Positions 5,555 to 13,408 of a stretch of DNA of 13,615 bases are shown here, piece after piece; the stretch's first letter is position 1, and each line of letters begins with the position of its first letter. Location: the NCBI GenBank assembly GCA_022798155.1, contig JAAWLY010000049.1, positions 1 through 13,615 on the forward strand, in the 5' to 3' direction. Source of the stretch: Lawsonibacter sp. GTDB lineage: Bacteria; Bacillota; Clostridia; Oscillospirales; Oscillospiraceae. The translations under genes and the position numbers were made by a program. The notes below the pieces were generated by a model. The model worked only from the letters and a program-made list of their open reading frames with translations. It did no database searches and was not told the origin of the DNA.

Positions 5555-6649
5555 TTGAAGCAAATCCTCTGTATGTCCAGCGAGCCCTGGTCCAATAAGC
5601 TCCCGGGGCGCACGCAGCAGATCGTGTCCCGTCTGCGGGACACCCAAATTTTATATTTTTTTCCCGCCCAGAGTCCCCGGGGCAAGACATATTTGAAAGG
5701 AGGACGGCAGGTCCGGCCCAATGTGACGGCTTATGAGCTGCCTGCCATTCCGTTTCCCATACCGGAGCGGTACCACATGCTGTTTCAGATGGCCTGGAAA
5801 AAGGTGGGCCGGTTCATCCAGGATACGGCGGCCCGGCACCGTTTCCGCCAGCCGCTGCTGTGGACCACCCATCCCCGCCATATCCACCTGGTGGACCAGC
5901 TGGAATACAGCGCCCTGATTTACGACTGCGACCGGAGCTGGGAGGGGCTGCCCCCCCATTGGGAGGGGAGCCTGGCCCAGGCGGCGGACGTGGTATTTGC
6001 CGCCTCTTCCTTGCTGGCGGATCGGCTGTCGCCCTGCAGCGCCAATATTGCCCTGCTGCCCAATGGAATCAATCTGCCCCTTTTCCAGCCCCATACCGTC
6101 CGGCCGGACCCCATGCCGGGGGTAACGGCGCCAATCCTGGGCTGGGCGGGCACTATCCGGGCCGGGCTGGACCTGTCCCCGGTGCTTTACGCCGCCCAGG
6201 CCTGTCCGGACTGGGGTTTTCTGCTGATCGGGGCGGTGGATCCGGATAATCCATTCCTGCGCCGGCTGGACAAGCTGTCCAACGTCTACCTCACCGGCCC
6301 AAGGCCGGCTACGGAAGTGCCCGACTGGCTGTACCGCTGTCAGGTGCTGATGGATTTGCAGCGTACGGACCAGCCCTTCGACGATGTGATTTCCCCGCGG
6401 CTGTATGAGTATCTGGCCACCGGACGGCCGGTGGTGTCCATGCTGTGGCCCGATCAGGTGGAAACCTTCCCCGACGTGGTTTACGGTGCCCACGATCTGG
6501 AGGAGTTTGTTACCCTGTGCGCCCACGCCATGGAGGAGGCCCCCGGCTTTGTCTCCCAGCGGAGGATGGACCGGGCGGCGGAGGCGGCCTGGCCCCAGCG
6601 GGTGGGGGAGGTGGAGCGGATCCTTACCACGGCCGGTTTACTGGGATGA
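5555..6649 (+). CDS. TuaH-like GT-B glycosyltransferase
   Basis: A 364-residue cytoplasmic glycosyltransferase of GT4-like, GT-B fold; closest in motif pattern to TuaH (teichuronic acid synthesis) and capsular transferases. The N-terminal acceptor domain carries LIYDCDRSWEGLP (121-133), like the Y-D-x-x-D-x-W segment of TuaH proteins, and ADVVFAASSLLADR. The linker LLPNGINLPLF (167-177) leads into the nucleotide-sugar domain GWAGTIRAGLDLSPV (196-210), with ISPRLYEYLATGRPVV (279-294) holding the conserved acidic donor-binding region. Start: TTG 5555 has GGAGG nine bases upstream; the frame is open back to 5459 but that part overlaps both promoters, and the ATG at 5573 lacks a ribosome site. 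No membrane segment. It is monocistronic or ends a short unit; no clear terminator follows. Donor and acceptor sugars cannot be named. Confidence 0.8.
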   Translation: MKQILCMSSEPWSNKLPGRTQQIVSRLRDTQILYFFPAQSPRGKTYLKGGRQVRPNVTAYELPAIPFPIPERYHMLFQMAWKKVGRFIQDTAARHRFRQPLLWTTHPRHIHLVDQLEYSALIYDCDRSWEGLPPHWEGSLAQAADVVFAASSLLADRLSPCSANIALLPNGINLPLFQPHTVRPDPMPGVTAPILGWAGTIRAGLDLSPVLYAAQACPDWGFLLIGAVDPDNPFLRRLDKLSNVYLTGPRPATEVPDWLYRCQVLMDLQRTDQPFDDVISPRLYEYLATGRPVVSMLWPDQVETFPDVVYGAHDLEEFVTLCAHAMEEAPGFVSQRRMDRAAEAAWPQRVGEVERILTTAGLLG

Positions 6650-6793
6650 AGCTCTCTTTCGACAACCTTTTTGGCGCTTTTTCCTGTTTCTATTGTACAA
6701 GCCTACGAAAGTGCATTCCCCCTCTTGCAATGATCGGGCGATTCCTATAAAATGGGATTCAGTATTTTCTTAATGTGGAGAGGAGAGCCGACT
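6650..6793. other. Intergenic region with the purine operon promoter
   Basis: This stretch after the glycosyltransferase holds T-rich runs but no good terminator hairpin, so some read-through from the glycosyltransferase may enter the purine operon. Its only clear content is the promoter at 6725-6753 and the ribosome site of the upstream ORF at 6777-6787. Confidence 0.5.
6725..6753 (+). promoter_or_regulatory. Promoter of the purine operon
   Basis: TTGCAA (6725-6730; four of six matches), 17 bases, TAAAAT (6748-6753; five of six). The start is expected near 6760, giving a leader of about 160 bases to purE that contains an upstream ORF and an intrinsic terminator. An alternative -10, TATAAA at 6746, would have a short 15-base spacer. 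Confidence 0.6.
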
Positions 6794-6856
6794 ATGTCTT
6801 ACTTTTGCCGATTTTGGTATTTTCACGGCCCCAATCCGCCCAAAATTGCCCCATAA
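6794..6856 (+). CDS. 20-codon upstream ORF (candidate leader peptide) of the purine operon
   Basis: An ATG at 6794 has a strong purine-rich ribosome site, GGAGAGGAGAG (6777-6787), and opens a 20-codon frame ending at TAA 6854-6856. The product starts MSYFCRFWYFHGP and ends NPPKIAP: six of residues 3-10 are aromatic, it has a Pro-Pro pair, and the last residue before the stop is proline. Its stop lies eight bases before the 5' arm of the terminator hairpin (6865). This layout, promoter, translated short ORF, terminator, then structural genes, is that of a ribosome-mediated attenuator. The family is not one I know. It could instead be a genuine small protein, or chance, but the ribosome site and the position argue against chance. 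Confidence 0.5.
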   Translation: MSYFCRFWYFHGPNPPKIAP

Positions 6857-6864
6857 TACGCATT

Positions 6865-6902
6865 CAGGCTATCTGTCTATCCGCAGATAGCCTGCGCTTT
6901 TT
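6865..6902 (+). terminator. Intrinsic terminator (attenuator) in front of purE
   Basis: CAGGCTATCTG (6865-6875) pairs perfectly over 11 bp with CAGATAGCCTG (6884-6894), loop TCTATCCG, followed by CGC and TTTTT (6898-6902). The purE ribosome site starts only two bases later, and no promoter fits between, so transcription of the purine genes must pass this terminator. That makes it a conditional terminator rather than the end of a separate unit. Confidence 0.8.
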
Positions 6903-6918
6903 GAAAGGAGAGTCATAC

Positions 6919-7413
6919 ATGAAAAAAGTCGCCGTAATCATGGGCTCTGACAGCGATTGGCCTGTAGTCCAGGGGGCCTGCAGGCAGCTGGACGAGTTCC
7001 AGATTCCCTACGAGGCCCACATCCTCTCAGCTCACCGCACCCCTGCCGCAGCCGCGGAGTTTGCGAAAAATGCCCGGGCCAACGGCTTTGGCGTGCTCAT
7101 CTGCGCCGCCGGGATGGCGGCCCACCTGGCCGGGGCCTTTGCCGGCAACTCCACCCTCCCGGTCATCGGCATCCCCATGAAGGGGGGCGCTATGGACGGG
7201 CTGGACGCCCTGCTGGCCACCGTTCAGATGCCCAGCGGCATCCCCGTGGCCACTGTGGCCATCAACGGGGCCAAAAACGCCGCCGTGCTGGCCGCCCAGA
7301 TCCTGGCCGTCTCCGACGACAAGCTGGCCGCCAAACTGGACCAGGCCCGGGAGAAGATGGCGGAGCAGATTGCGGAGAAGGAGGCCAAGCTCCAGGCGGA
7401 GCTGAGAGAATAA
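6919..7413 (+). CDS. purE: N5-carboxyaminoimidazole ribonucleotide mutase (PurE, class I)
   Basis: A 164-residue protein that moves the carboxyl group of N5-CAIR to C4 to give CAIR in purine synthesis. It shows the class I signatures: VAVIMGSDSDWPV (4-16) for phosphate binding, SAHRTP (37-42) with the catalytic His39, and GMAAHLAGAFAG (65-76). Length fits class I PurE, which acts as an octamer in the cytoplasm. The C terminus (about 133-164) is a charged helix. Start: AAAGGAG (6904-6910) eight bases before ATG 6919. The frame is open 48 codons further back, but that would cross the terminator hairpin and is rejected. First structural gene of the operon. A class I mutase needs PurK to supply N5-CAIR; purK is not in the window. 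Confidence 0.93.
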   Translation: MKKVAVIMGSDSDWPVVQGACRQLDEFQIPYEAHILSAHRTPAAAAEFAKNARANGFGVLICAAGMAAHLAGAFAGNSTLPVIGIPMKGGAMDGLDALLATVQMPSGIPVATVAINGAKNAAVLAAQILAVSDDKLAAKLDQAREKMAEQIAEKEAKLQAELRE

Positions 7414-7415
7414 CA

Positions 7416-7613
7416 GTGGAGGTCCACTATCTTGATTGGGTTCTGCTGAAGGACGGCAGACAGGCGGCCATAATGGAGGTCTACAACCCCACCAGTTTCG
7501 AAGCGGACATTGGAAGCTGCCCCAAGGAGTGGGAGAGCGGGCCTATTACCTTGGATATGATCGACCGGATTATCTGCCATTATGTACCATCAAACGAGAA
7601 AGGAAAGATTACT
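7416..7613 (+). other. Open coding-like segment in frame before purC (small beta-barrel-like domain or gene remnant)
   Basis: The 200-base gap between purE and purC is unusually wide for this operon and contains no stop in the purC frame. From GTG 7416 it reads 66 codons straight into the purC ATG. The first 54 or so look like protein: DWVLLKDGRQAAIMEVYNP, then SFEADIGSCPKEW and ITLDMIDRI. This pattern resembles small SH3-like barrel proteins such as DUF4926, by eye only. Codon third positions are mostly G or C until about 7577, then become AT-rich, as in a spacer with the purC ribosome site (AAAGGA, 7599-7604). Possible readings: a small gene that lost its stop, an N-terminal extension giving a longer PurC isoform, or a remnant. 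A start at GTG 7416 has only a weak ribosome site. Confidence 0.4.
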
Positions 7614-8324
<711 letters not shown>

Positions 8325-8334
8325 GGAGGAGCGA

Positions 8335-9759
8335 ATGGGTGGTTTTTTTGGAGCTGTCTCCACCAGAGACGTCTCCCTTGACATTTTTTTCGGGGTGGAT
8401 TACCACTCCCATCTGGGTACCCGCCGGGGCGGCATGATTATCCATGACGCCAAGGACGGCTTCCAGCGGCAGATTCACTCCATCGAGAATACCCCCTTCC
8501 GCACTAAATTTGAAAAGGACCTGGCCGATTTTCATGGTATCTCCGGCATTGGCTGCATCAGCGACACCGACCCCCAGCCCCTGCTGGTCCGATCCCACCT
8601 GGGGCTGTATGCCATTACTACCGTGGGCATCATCAACAATGCCGAGGAGCTGGTGGAGCAGTATTTCTCCGACCACGGCCACCAGTTCATGGCCATGAGC
8701 TCCGGCAAGATCAACTCCACCGAGCTGGCCGCCGCTCTTATCAACCAGAAGGACAACCTGGTGGACGGTATCCTTCATGCGCAGGAGGCCATCGCGGGTT
8801 CGCTCACCCTGCTGATCCTCACCGGGGAAGGGGAGATCATCGCCGCCCGGGACCGGGTGGGGCGGCTGCCCGTCCTGATCGGGAAGAACCAGGAGGGGTA
8901 CTGCGTCTCCTTTGAGTCCTTCGCCTACCACAAGCTGGGATATGAGGACGCCTACGAGCTGGGCCCCCGGGAGATCGTCCGGATTCGGCGTGACGGATAT
9001 GAGGTGCTCTCTCCCGCCGGAGAGGAAATGAAGATCTGTGCCTTCCTCTGGACCTACTACGGCTACCCCAACTCCAACTATGAGGGGGTCAACGTAGAGC
9101 TGATGCGCTACCGCAACGGCGCGGTGATGGCCCGGAATGAGCGGGAGCGAGGGGCCCTCCCCGATGTGGACTACGTGGCCGGCGTCCCAGATTCCGGCCT
9201 GCCCCACGCCATCGGCTACGCCAATGAGAGCGCCATCCATTTTGCCCGCCCCTTTATCAAATACACCCCCACCTGGCCCAGGTCCTTTATGCCGGCCAAC
9301 CAGGATGTGCGCAACCAGGTGGCCAAGATGAAGCAGATTCCCGTTCCCGAGCTGATCCAGGGGAAAAAACTGCTCTTTGTGGACGACTCCATTGTCCGGG
9401 GCACCCAGCTGCGGGAGACGGTGGAGTTCCTCTACGAGTCCGGCGCGCAAGAGGTCCACATGCGCTCCGCCTGCCCCCCCATTATGTATAGCTGCAAATA
9501 TTTAAACTTTTCCCGGGGAAACTCCGACATGGACCTTCTGGCCCGGCGCACTATCCAGGAGCTGGAGGGAGACGAGGGCCAGAAGCACCTGGAGGAGTAC
9601 GCTGATTCCTCTTCCCGGCGGGGCCAGTGTATGCTGAAGACCATCTGTGAGCGTTTCGGCTTTGACTCTCTGGGCTATCAGTCCCTGGACGGCCTGCTGG
9701 AGGCCATCGGCATCGACCGAAGTAAGGTGTGTACCTACTGCTGGTCGGGGAAAGAATAA
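8335..9759 (+). CDS. purF: Amidophosphoribosyltransferase-like PurF with an inactive glutaminase domain
   Basis: A 474-residue class II PurF homologue; the family makes phosphoribosylamine from PRPP and glutamine. The PRPP loop LLFVDDSIVRGTQLRE (346-361) and the pocket VAGVPDSGLPHAIGYA (281-296) are intact, and the four 4Fe-4S cysteines of the B. subtilis type can be matched (Cys235, Cys387, Cys466, Cys469). The N-terminal glutaminase domain is not intact. Start is MGGFFG, so the Ntn nucleophile cysteine (M-C-G-x-F-G) is glycine, and there is no propeptide. The glutamine pocket motifs RGQ, HNGN and SDTE read RGG, TVGI and NSTE. It therefore should not hydrolyse glutamine and may use free ammonia or a partner glutaminase. 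AAGGAGG precedes ATG 8335, so the start is secure. I believe similar MGGFFG proteins exist in other Clostridia, from memory only. Confidence 0.88.
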   Translation: MGGFFGAVSTRDVSLDIFFGVDYHSHLGTRRGGMIIHDAKDGFQRQIHSIENTPFRTKFEKDLADFHGISGIGCISDTDPQPLLVRSHLGLYAITTVGIINNAEELVEQYFSDHGHQFMAMSSGKINSTELAAALINQKDNLVDGILHAQEAIAGSLTLLILTGEGEIIAARDRVGRLPVLIGKNQEGYCVSFESFAYHKLGYEDAYELGPREIVRIRRDGYEVLSPAGEEMKICAFLWTYYGYPNSNYEGVNVELMRYRNGAVMARNERERGALPDVDYVAGVPDSGLPHAIGYANESAIHFARPFIKYTPTWPRSFMPANQDVRNQVAKMKQIPVPELIQGKKLLFVDDSIVRGTQLRETVEFLYESGAQEVHMRSACPPIMYSCKYLNFSRGNSDMDLLARRTIQELEGDEGQKHLEEYADSSSRRGQCMLKTICERFGFDSLGYQSLDGLLEAIGIDRSKVCTYCWSGKE

Positions 9760-9779
9760 TTTTTTGGAGGTTTCTTCCT

Positions 9780-10817
9780 ATGGAAAACTCTCATTCTGCC
9801 TCTTACGCCGCCGCCGGCGTGGATATTGAGGCCGGCTACAAGGGCGTACAGCTGATGAAGAAGCATGTGGCCCGCACACAGATTGCCGGAGTGGTCAGCG
9901 GCATCGGCGGCTTCGGCGGCCTGTTCGCCCCCGATTTTTCCGGGATGAAGGAGCCGGTGCTGGTCTCCGGCACCGACGGCGTAGGCACCAAGATCCGCCT
10001 GGCCCAGCTGATGGACAAGCACGACACCATCGGCATCGACTGTGTGGCCATGTGCGTCAACGACGTGATCTGTTGCGGGGCGCGCCCGCTGTTTTTCCTG
10101 GACTATATCGCCATCGGCAAAAACGAGCCGGAGAAGGTGGCCTCCATCGTCTCCGGCGTGGCCGAGGGCTGTGTCCAGGCGGGCTGCGCCCTCATCGGCG
10201 GCGAGACCGCCGAGCATCCAGGCCTGATGAAGTCGGAGGACTACGACCTGGCCGGCTTCACTGTGGGCATTGTGGACAAGGAGAAGATGCTCGATCCCGG
10301 CCGGGTAAAGGCCGGAGACGTGATCTTGTCCCTGCCCTCTACCGGCGTCCACTCCAACGGCTTCTCCCTGGTGCGCAAGGTGTTCAACATCGAGCACGCC
10401 AAGCTGGATGAGTGGTCGGAGGAGCTGGGGGGGGAGCTGGGCGACGTTCTGCTTGCGCCCACCGCCATCTATGTCAAGCCTGTCCTGGCCGCCATTGAGG
10501 CCGCGGATATTCACGGCATCAGCCATATCACCGGCGGCGGCTTCTATGAGAATATCCCCCGCTGTCTGCCTGACGGCCTGACGGCCAAAATCAGCAAAAG
10601 TGCCCTGGTCATTCCCCCCATCTTCCGCCTGCTTCAGCGGCTGGGCAATATCCCGGAGCGCGATATGTTCAACACCTTCAACATGGGCACCGGCATGGTG
10701 CTGGTAGTGGCCAAAGAGGATGTGGACAAGGCCGTCGCCGCCCTCCACGGCGCGGGACAGGGGACCAGGGTGATCGGCGAGATTGTGGCCGGCGACGCCG
10801 GCGTGGAGCTGCTGTGA
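9780..10817 (+). CDS. purM: Phosphoribosylformylglycinamidine cyclo-ligase (AIR synthetase)
   Basis: A 345-residue enzyme closing FGAM to AIR with ATP. It shows SYAAAGVDIEAG (8-19), the start typical of PurM, VSGTDGVGTKIRLA (62-75), the MCVNDVICCGARPLFFLDYIA nucleotide-binding region, LIGGETAEHPG, and the C-terminal HITGGGFYENIPR and NTFNMGTGM. Length is that of the family; the protein is a cytoplasmic dimer. The start is ATG 9780, with GGAGG nine bases upstream; the frame is open back into purF but that is an overlap artefact. It lies 20 bases after purF and overlaps purN by one base. Confidence 0.95.
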   Translation: MENSHSASYAAAGVDIEAGYKGVQLMKKHVARTQIAGVVSGIGGFGGLFAPDFSGMKEPVLVSGTDGVGTKIRLAQLMDKHDTIGIDCVAMCVNDVICCGARPLFFLDYIAIGKNEPEKVASIVSGVAEGCVQAGCALIGGETAEHPGLMKSEDYDLAGFTVGIVDKEKMLDPGRVKAGDVILSLPSTGVHSNGFSLVRKVFNIEHAKLDEWSEELGGELGDVLLAPTAIYVKPVLAAIEAADIHGISHITGGGFYENIPRCLPDGLTAKISKSALVIPPIFRLLQRLGNIPERDMFNTFNMGTGMVLVVAKEDVDKAVAALHGAGQGTRVIGEIVAGDAGVELL

Positions 10818-11443
10818 TGAAAAAAATCGCTGTTCTGGTGTCCGGGGGCGGAACAAATCTACAGGCCCTCATCGACGCCCAGGCCCGGGGGGAGATTGTC
10901 AATGGAGAGATTGCCGTTGTCATCTCTTCCGCGCCGGAGGCTTATGCTTTGGAGCGGGCCCAACACGCCAATATTCCCAGCTGTGTTTTGGCCAGAAAGG
11001 ATTATTCTTCCAGTCAATCCATGACAATTGCGCTGGTGAACAAACTGCGGGAGCTGGACATTGATCTGGTGGTTATGGCAGGCTTTATGACGATTGTTAC
11101 TAAGGAACTTTTTGAGGTTTACAATAACGCCGTCATCAACATCCATCCCGCCCTGATCCCCTCCTTCTGCGGCAAGGGGGCCTACGGTCTTCATGTCCAT
11201 GAGCAGGCCCTGGCCTACGGCGTGAAGGTGTCCGGAGCCACCGTCCACTTTGTCACCGAGGAGTGCGACAGCGGGCCTATCATCCTCCAAAAGGCGGTGG
11301 ACGTCCTCCTCGACGATACCCCCGAAACCCTCCAGCGCCGGATCATGGAGCGGTGTGAGTGGAAGCTGCTGCCCCAGGCCGTGTCCCTGTTTTGCCAGGA
11401 CCGACTCAAGGTGGAGGGGCGGACGGTTCAAATTCTACCATAG
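10817..11443 (+). CDS. purN: Phosphoribosylglycinamide formyltransferase (GAR transformylase 1)
   Basis: A 208-residue enzyme that passes formyl from 10-formyltetrahydrofolate to GAR, giving FGAR. Conserved parts: VLVSGGGTNLQALID (6-20, substrate phosphate loop), MAGFMTIV (87-94), the catalytic Asn108 and His110 in INIHPALIPSF, and SGATVHFVTEECDSGPII (139-156) with catalytic Asp151. ATG 10817 shares its A with the purM TGA stop (TGATG), so the two are translationally coupled; GGAG lies eight bases upstream within purM. The family's length is about 190-215. Confidence 0.94.
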   Translation: MKKIAVLVSGGGTNLQALIDAQARGEIVNGEIAVVISSAPEAYALERAQHANIPSCVLARKDYSSSQSMTIALVNKLRELDIDLVVMAGFMTIVTKELFEVYNNAVINIHPALIPSFCGKGAYGLHVHEQALAYGVKVSGATVHFVTEECDSGPIILQKAVDVLLDDTPETLQRRIMERCEWKLLPQAVSLFCQDRLKVEGRTVQILP

Positions 11444-11455
11444 GAGGCAGATACC

Positions 11456-12202
11456 ATGAGCGATCTGATGAAATACCTATCCGAGCGCCCCTATCCCGGC
11501 CGGGGCATTTTGTTGGGCTCCGGCCACAACGGTACGTGGGCCCAGTCCATCGCCGCCTACTTTATTATGGGCCGCAGCGAAAACAGCCGTAACCGGATCT
11601 TTGAAACGACGGAGGACGGCATCCGTACAAAAGCCTTTGACGAAAGCAAGATGACCGATCCCTCCCTCATCATCTACCACCCGGTGCGCATGGTGGGCAC
11701 TGACTTGGTTGTCACCAACGGCGACCAGACCGACACCATTCGGGATCACCTTGTCCGGGGCGGGACATTTGAGGACGCCCTGCGCACACGGGAATACGAG
11801 CCGGACGAGCCCAACTGGACCCCCCGCATCTCCGGGCTTTTGGATCGCCAGGGAAATTACCGGCTGTCCATCCTGAAAGAGGGACAGGACAGGCTGTGCC
11901 AGCGGCAGTTTTTTGAGTATCAGGCCCGGTACGGCCTGGGCCACCTGATTACCACCTATGAGGGATACGGCGACCCTCGGCCCTCCTTCCATGGGGAGCC
12001 GGTGCAGGTCAAGCTGGACGCCCCCAGTGCCGACGTCCTGGCCGATCAAATCTGGGACAGCCTGGACGAGGCGAACCGCGTCGCCCTCTATGTGTGTTGC
12101 ATCGACCGCCGCAACGGGTTCCCGGAGACGGTCATCATCAACAAATACGGCCAGAGCACCCATACCGCCCCCAAAACCTCTATTTGGCAGGAAAAGAGGT
12201 AA
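11456..12202 (+). CDS. purO: IMP cyclohydrolase, PurO-like
   Basis: A 248-residue protein of the PF07826 family, first described as the archaeal PurO, which closes FAICAR to IMP, the last step of purine synthesis. Visible conserved blocks are PYPGRGILLG (12-21), YFIMGRSENSRNRIF (35-49), LIIYHPVRMVG (71-81) and TNGDQTD (87-93). Length is close to archaeal PurO (about 200) plus a C-terminal extension. Most bacteria use the C-terminal activity of PurH instead; no purH is in the window. AGGAGG lies directly upstream of ATG 11456, 12 bases after purN, in the middle of the operon, so a role in this pathway is well supported. It would need a separate AICAR formyltransferase. Confidence 0.82.
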   Translation: MSDLMKYLSERPYPGRGILLGSGHNGTWAQSIAAYFIMGRSENSRNRIFETTEDGIRTKAFDESKMTDPSLIIYHPVRMVGTDLVVTNGDQTDTIRDHLVRGGTFEDALRTREYEPDEPNWTPRISGLLDRQGNYRLSILKEGQDRLCQRQFFEYQARYGLGHLITTYEGYGDPRPSFHGEPVQVKLDAPSADVLADQIWDSLDEANRVALYVCCIDRRNGFPETVIINKYGQSTHTAPKTSIWQEKR

Positions 12203-12207
12203 CAGTT

Positions 12208-13404
12208 ATGGGACTCTTTGACCGCTTTAAAAAACAGGAGAATGCCCCGGAGTCCAAGCCGGAAGTCCCCGCCGTCCCAGAGTCGGGGCTAATCGACTTC
12301 CACCCCTACGACACCGGGCTGGCGGAGTCTGTCCGGGCGCTGGAGCGGGACCTGCGGAAGCTGAACACCAATGGCCGCCGGCCCTGCGGTCGGGACGAAT
12401 TCATCGCCCTGCTGGCGGGGGTCGCCGCCCTGCGGAAGACTCCCGGCATCCCAGGGCCCAACGAGTCCGGACCCAACTACTTCATCACCCTGCCCAAGTG
12501 TGCCTCCCATGTGGAGAAGATGGCATGTCAGGTCCATCTGAAGGAGATCTTCGGCATCACGGACAAGGCGTCCATGCTCGAGTTTTGCAACCAGGAGCTG
12601 CGTTGCCACAACAACTATCTGGATTTCGAGGGCTTCTGGGAGGGCCGCCCGCCTTTCGATCTGTCCCGGCTCAACGGGGGCGGACTGGAGTTCTTCCAAA
12701 CCGCCCGGGACTTCTCCGCCCAGTTCTACCCCATCGTGGGCCACAAGGGCTATCTGGCCTGGGATATCAGCGAGTGCGTGGGTCACCTGCGCTCTGGCTA
12801 CGCCTGCGGCCTGCTTACCCGGGAGGAGTTGGACGAGATGGCGGAGCACTGGATCGTCCAGGCCCAGATTTTTGAAAACTGGACCGACTTCGCCGTCAGC
12901 CTGGTGTGCGGCCAGCTGTACTGGAACTTCCGTGGCGGCTCCAAGCTGCCCGAGTTGAACCAGGGCTTGGACCTGTGGTCTAAGCTGGTACGACGCCTTT
13001 TGGACGACGGCGCGGCCTGGGCCAGCGGATTGTGGTACGTCCCGCCCCGAAAAAAGGAGTACAAGCTGTGGGCCCCGGAGTTCAAGCTGTACCTTCCCGA
13101 CTGGGAGGGCCCCAGCGGCTGCTTTGCCACCGACCACATCACCGTCCTGGGCAAAAAGGTGGGCTGGTGCTACCGGGAAACGCCCAGTGAGGGCCGCCCC
13201 GACAGCGGCTGGCGGTTTTTCTCCGGCGAGGAGAGCGACGAGTATGTCAACGACATCAACCATACTGACGTCTACGACTTGAACACCATCTGCAACTACG
13301 ACCCGGACATTCTCCCCCTGCTGACCGCCCCTGTGGGCACCGCCTACGCCCGGGGCGCGGACGGAAAATTCCACGCGGAGCAGTATACGCCATCGGAGGA
13401 TTAA
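12208..13404 (+). CDS. DUF1266 plus DUF2185 (Imm33-like) protein
   Basis: A 398-residue protein of two recognisable parts. The N terminus MGLFDRFKK is followed by a Pro/Glu-rich linker (11-28). Residues about 110-280 resemble DUF1266: YLAWDISECVGHLRSGYACGLLT (182-204) and FENWTDFAVSLVCGQLYW (222-239). Residues about 305-385 resemble DUF2185, now grouped as immunity domain Imm33: HITVLGKKVGWCYRE, then GWRFFSGEESDEYV and YDLNTICNYDPDILPLL, ending in APVGTAY. There are no membrane segments. AAAAGAGG lies eight bases before ATG 12208, and only five bases separate it from purO, so it is co-transcribed with the purine genes. Family members are found in immunity arrays of polymorphic toxin systems, but the function here is unknown and no toxin is seen. 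Confidence 0.75.
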   Translation: MGLFDRFKKQENAPESKPEVPAVPESGLIDFHPYDTGLAESVRALERDLRKLNTNGRRPCGRDEFIALLAGVAALRKTPGIPGPNESGPNYFITLPKCASHVEKMACQVHLKEIFGITDKASMLEFCNQELRCHNNYLDFEGFWEGRPPFDLSRLNGGGLEFFQTARDFSAQFYPIVGHKGYLAWDISECVGHLRSGYACGLLTREELDEMAEHWIVQAQIFENWTDFAVSLVCGQLYWNFRGGSKLPELNQGLDLWSKLVRRLLDDGAAWASGLWYVPPRKKEYKLWAPEFKLYLPDWEGPSGCFATDHITVLGKKVGWCYRETPSEGRPDSGWRFFSGEESDEYVNDINHTDVYDLNTICNYDPDILPLLTAPVGTAYARGADGKFHAEQYTPSED

Positions 13405-13408
13405 TATT

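Noticed and set aside
6775..6918. A 48-codon extension of purE starting at GTG 6775.
   Set aside because: It crosses the perfect terminator hairpin and has no homology to PurE; ATG 6919 has a proper ribosome site.
6760..6918. A purine or PRPP riboswitch in the purE leader.
   Set aside because: I could not find the conserved junction motifs of the purine aptamer nor the ykkC-type core; the short ORF and terminator explain the leader better. A covariance-model search would settle it.
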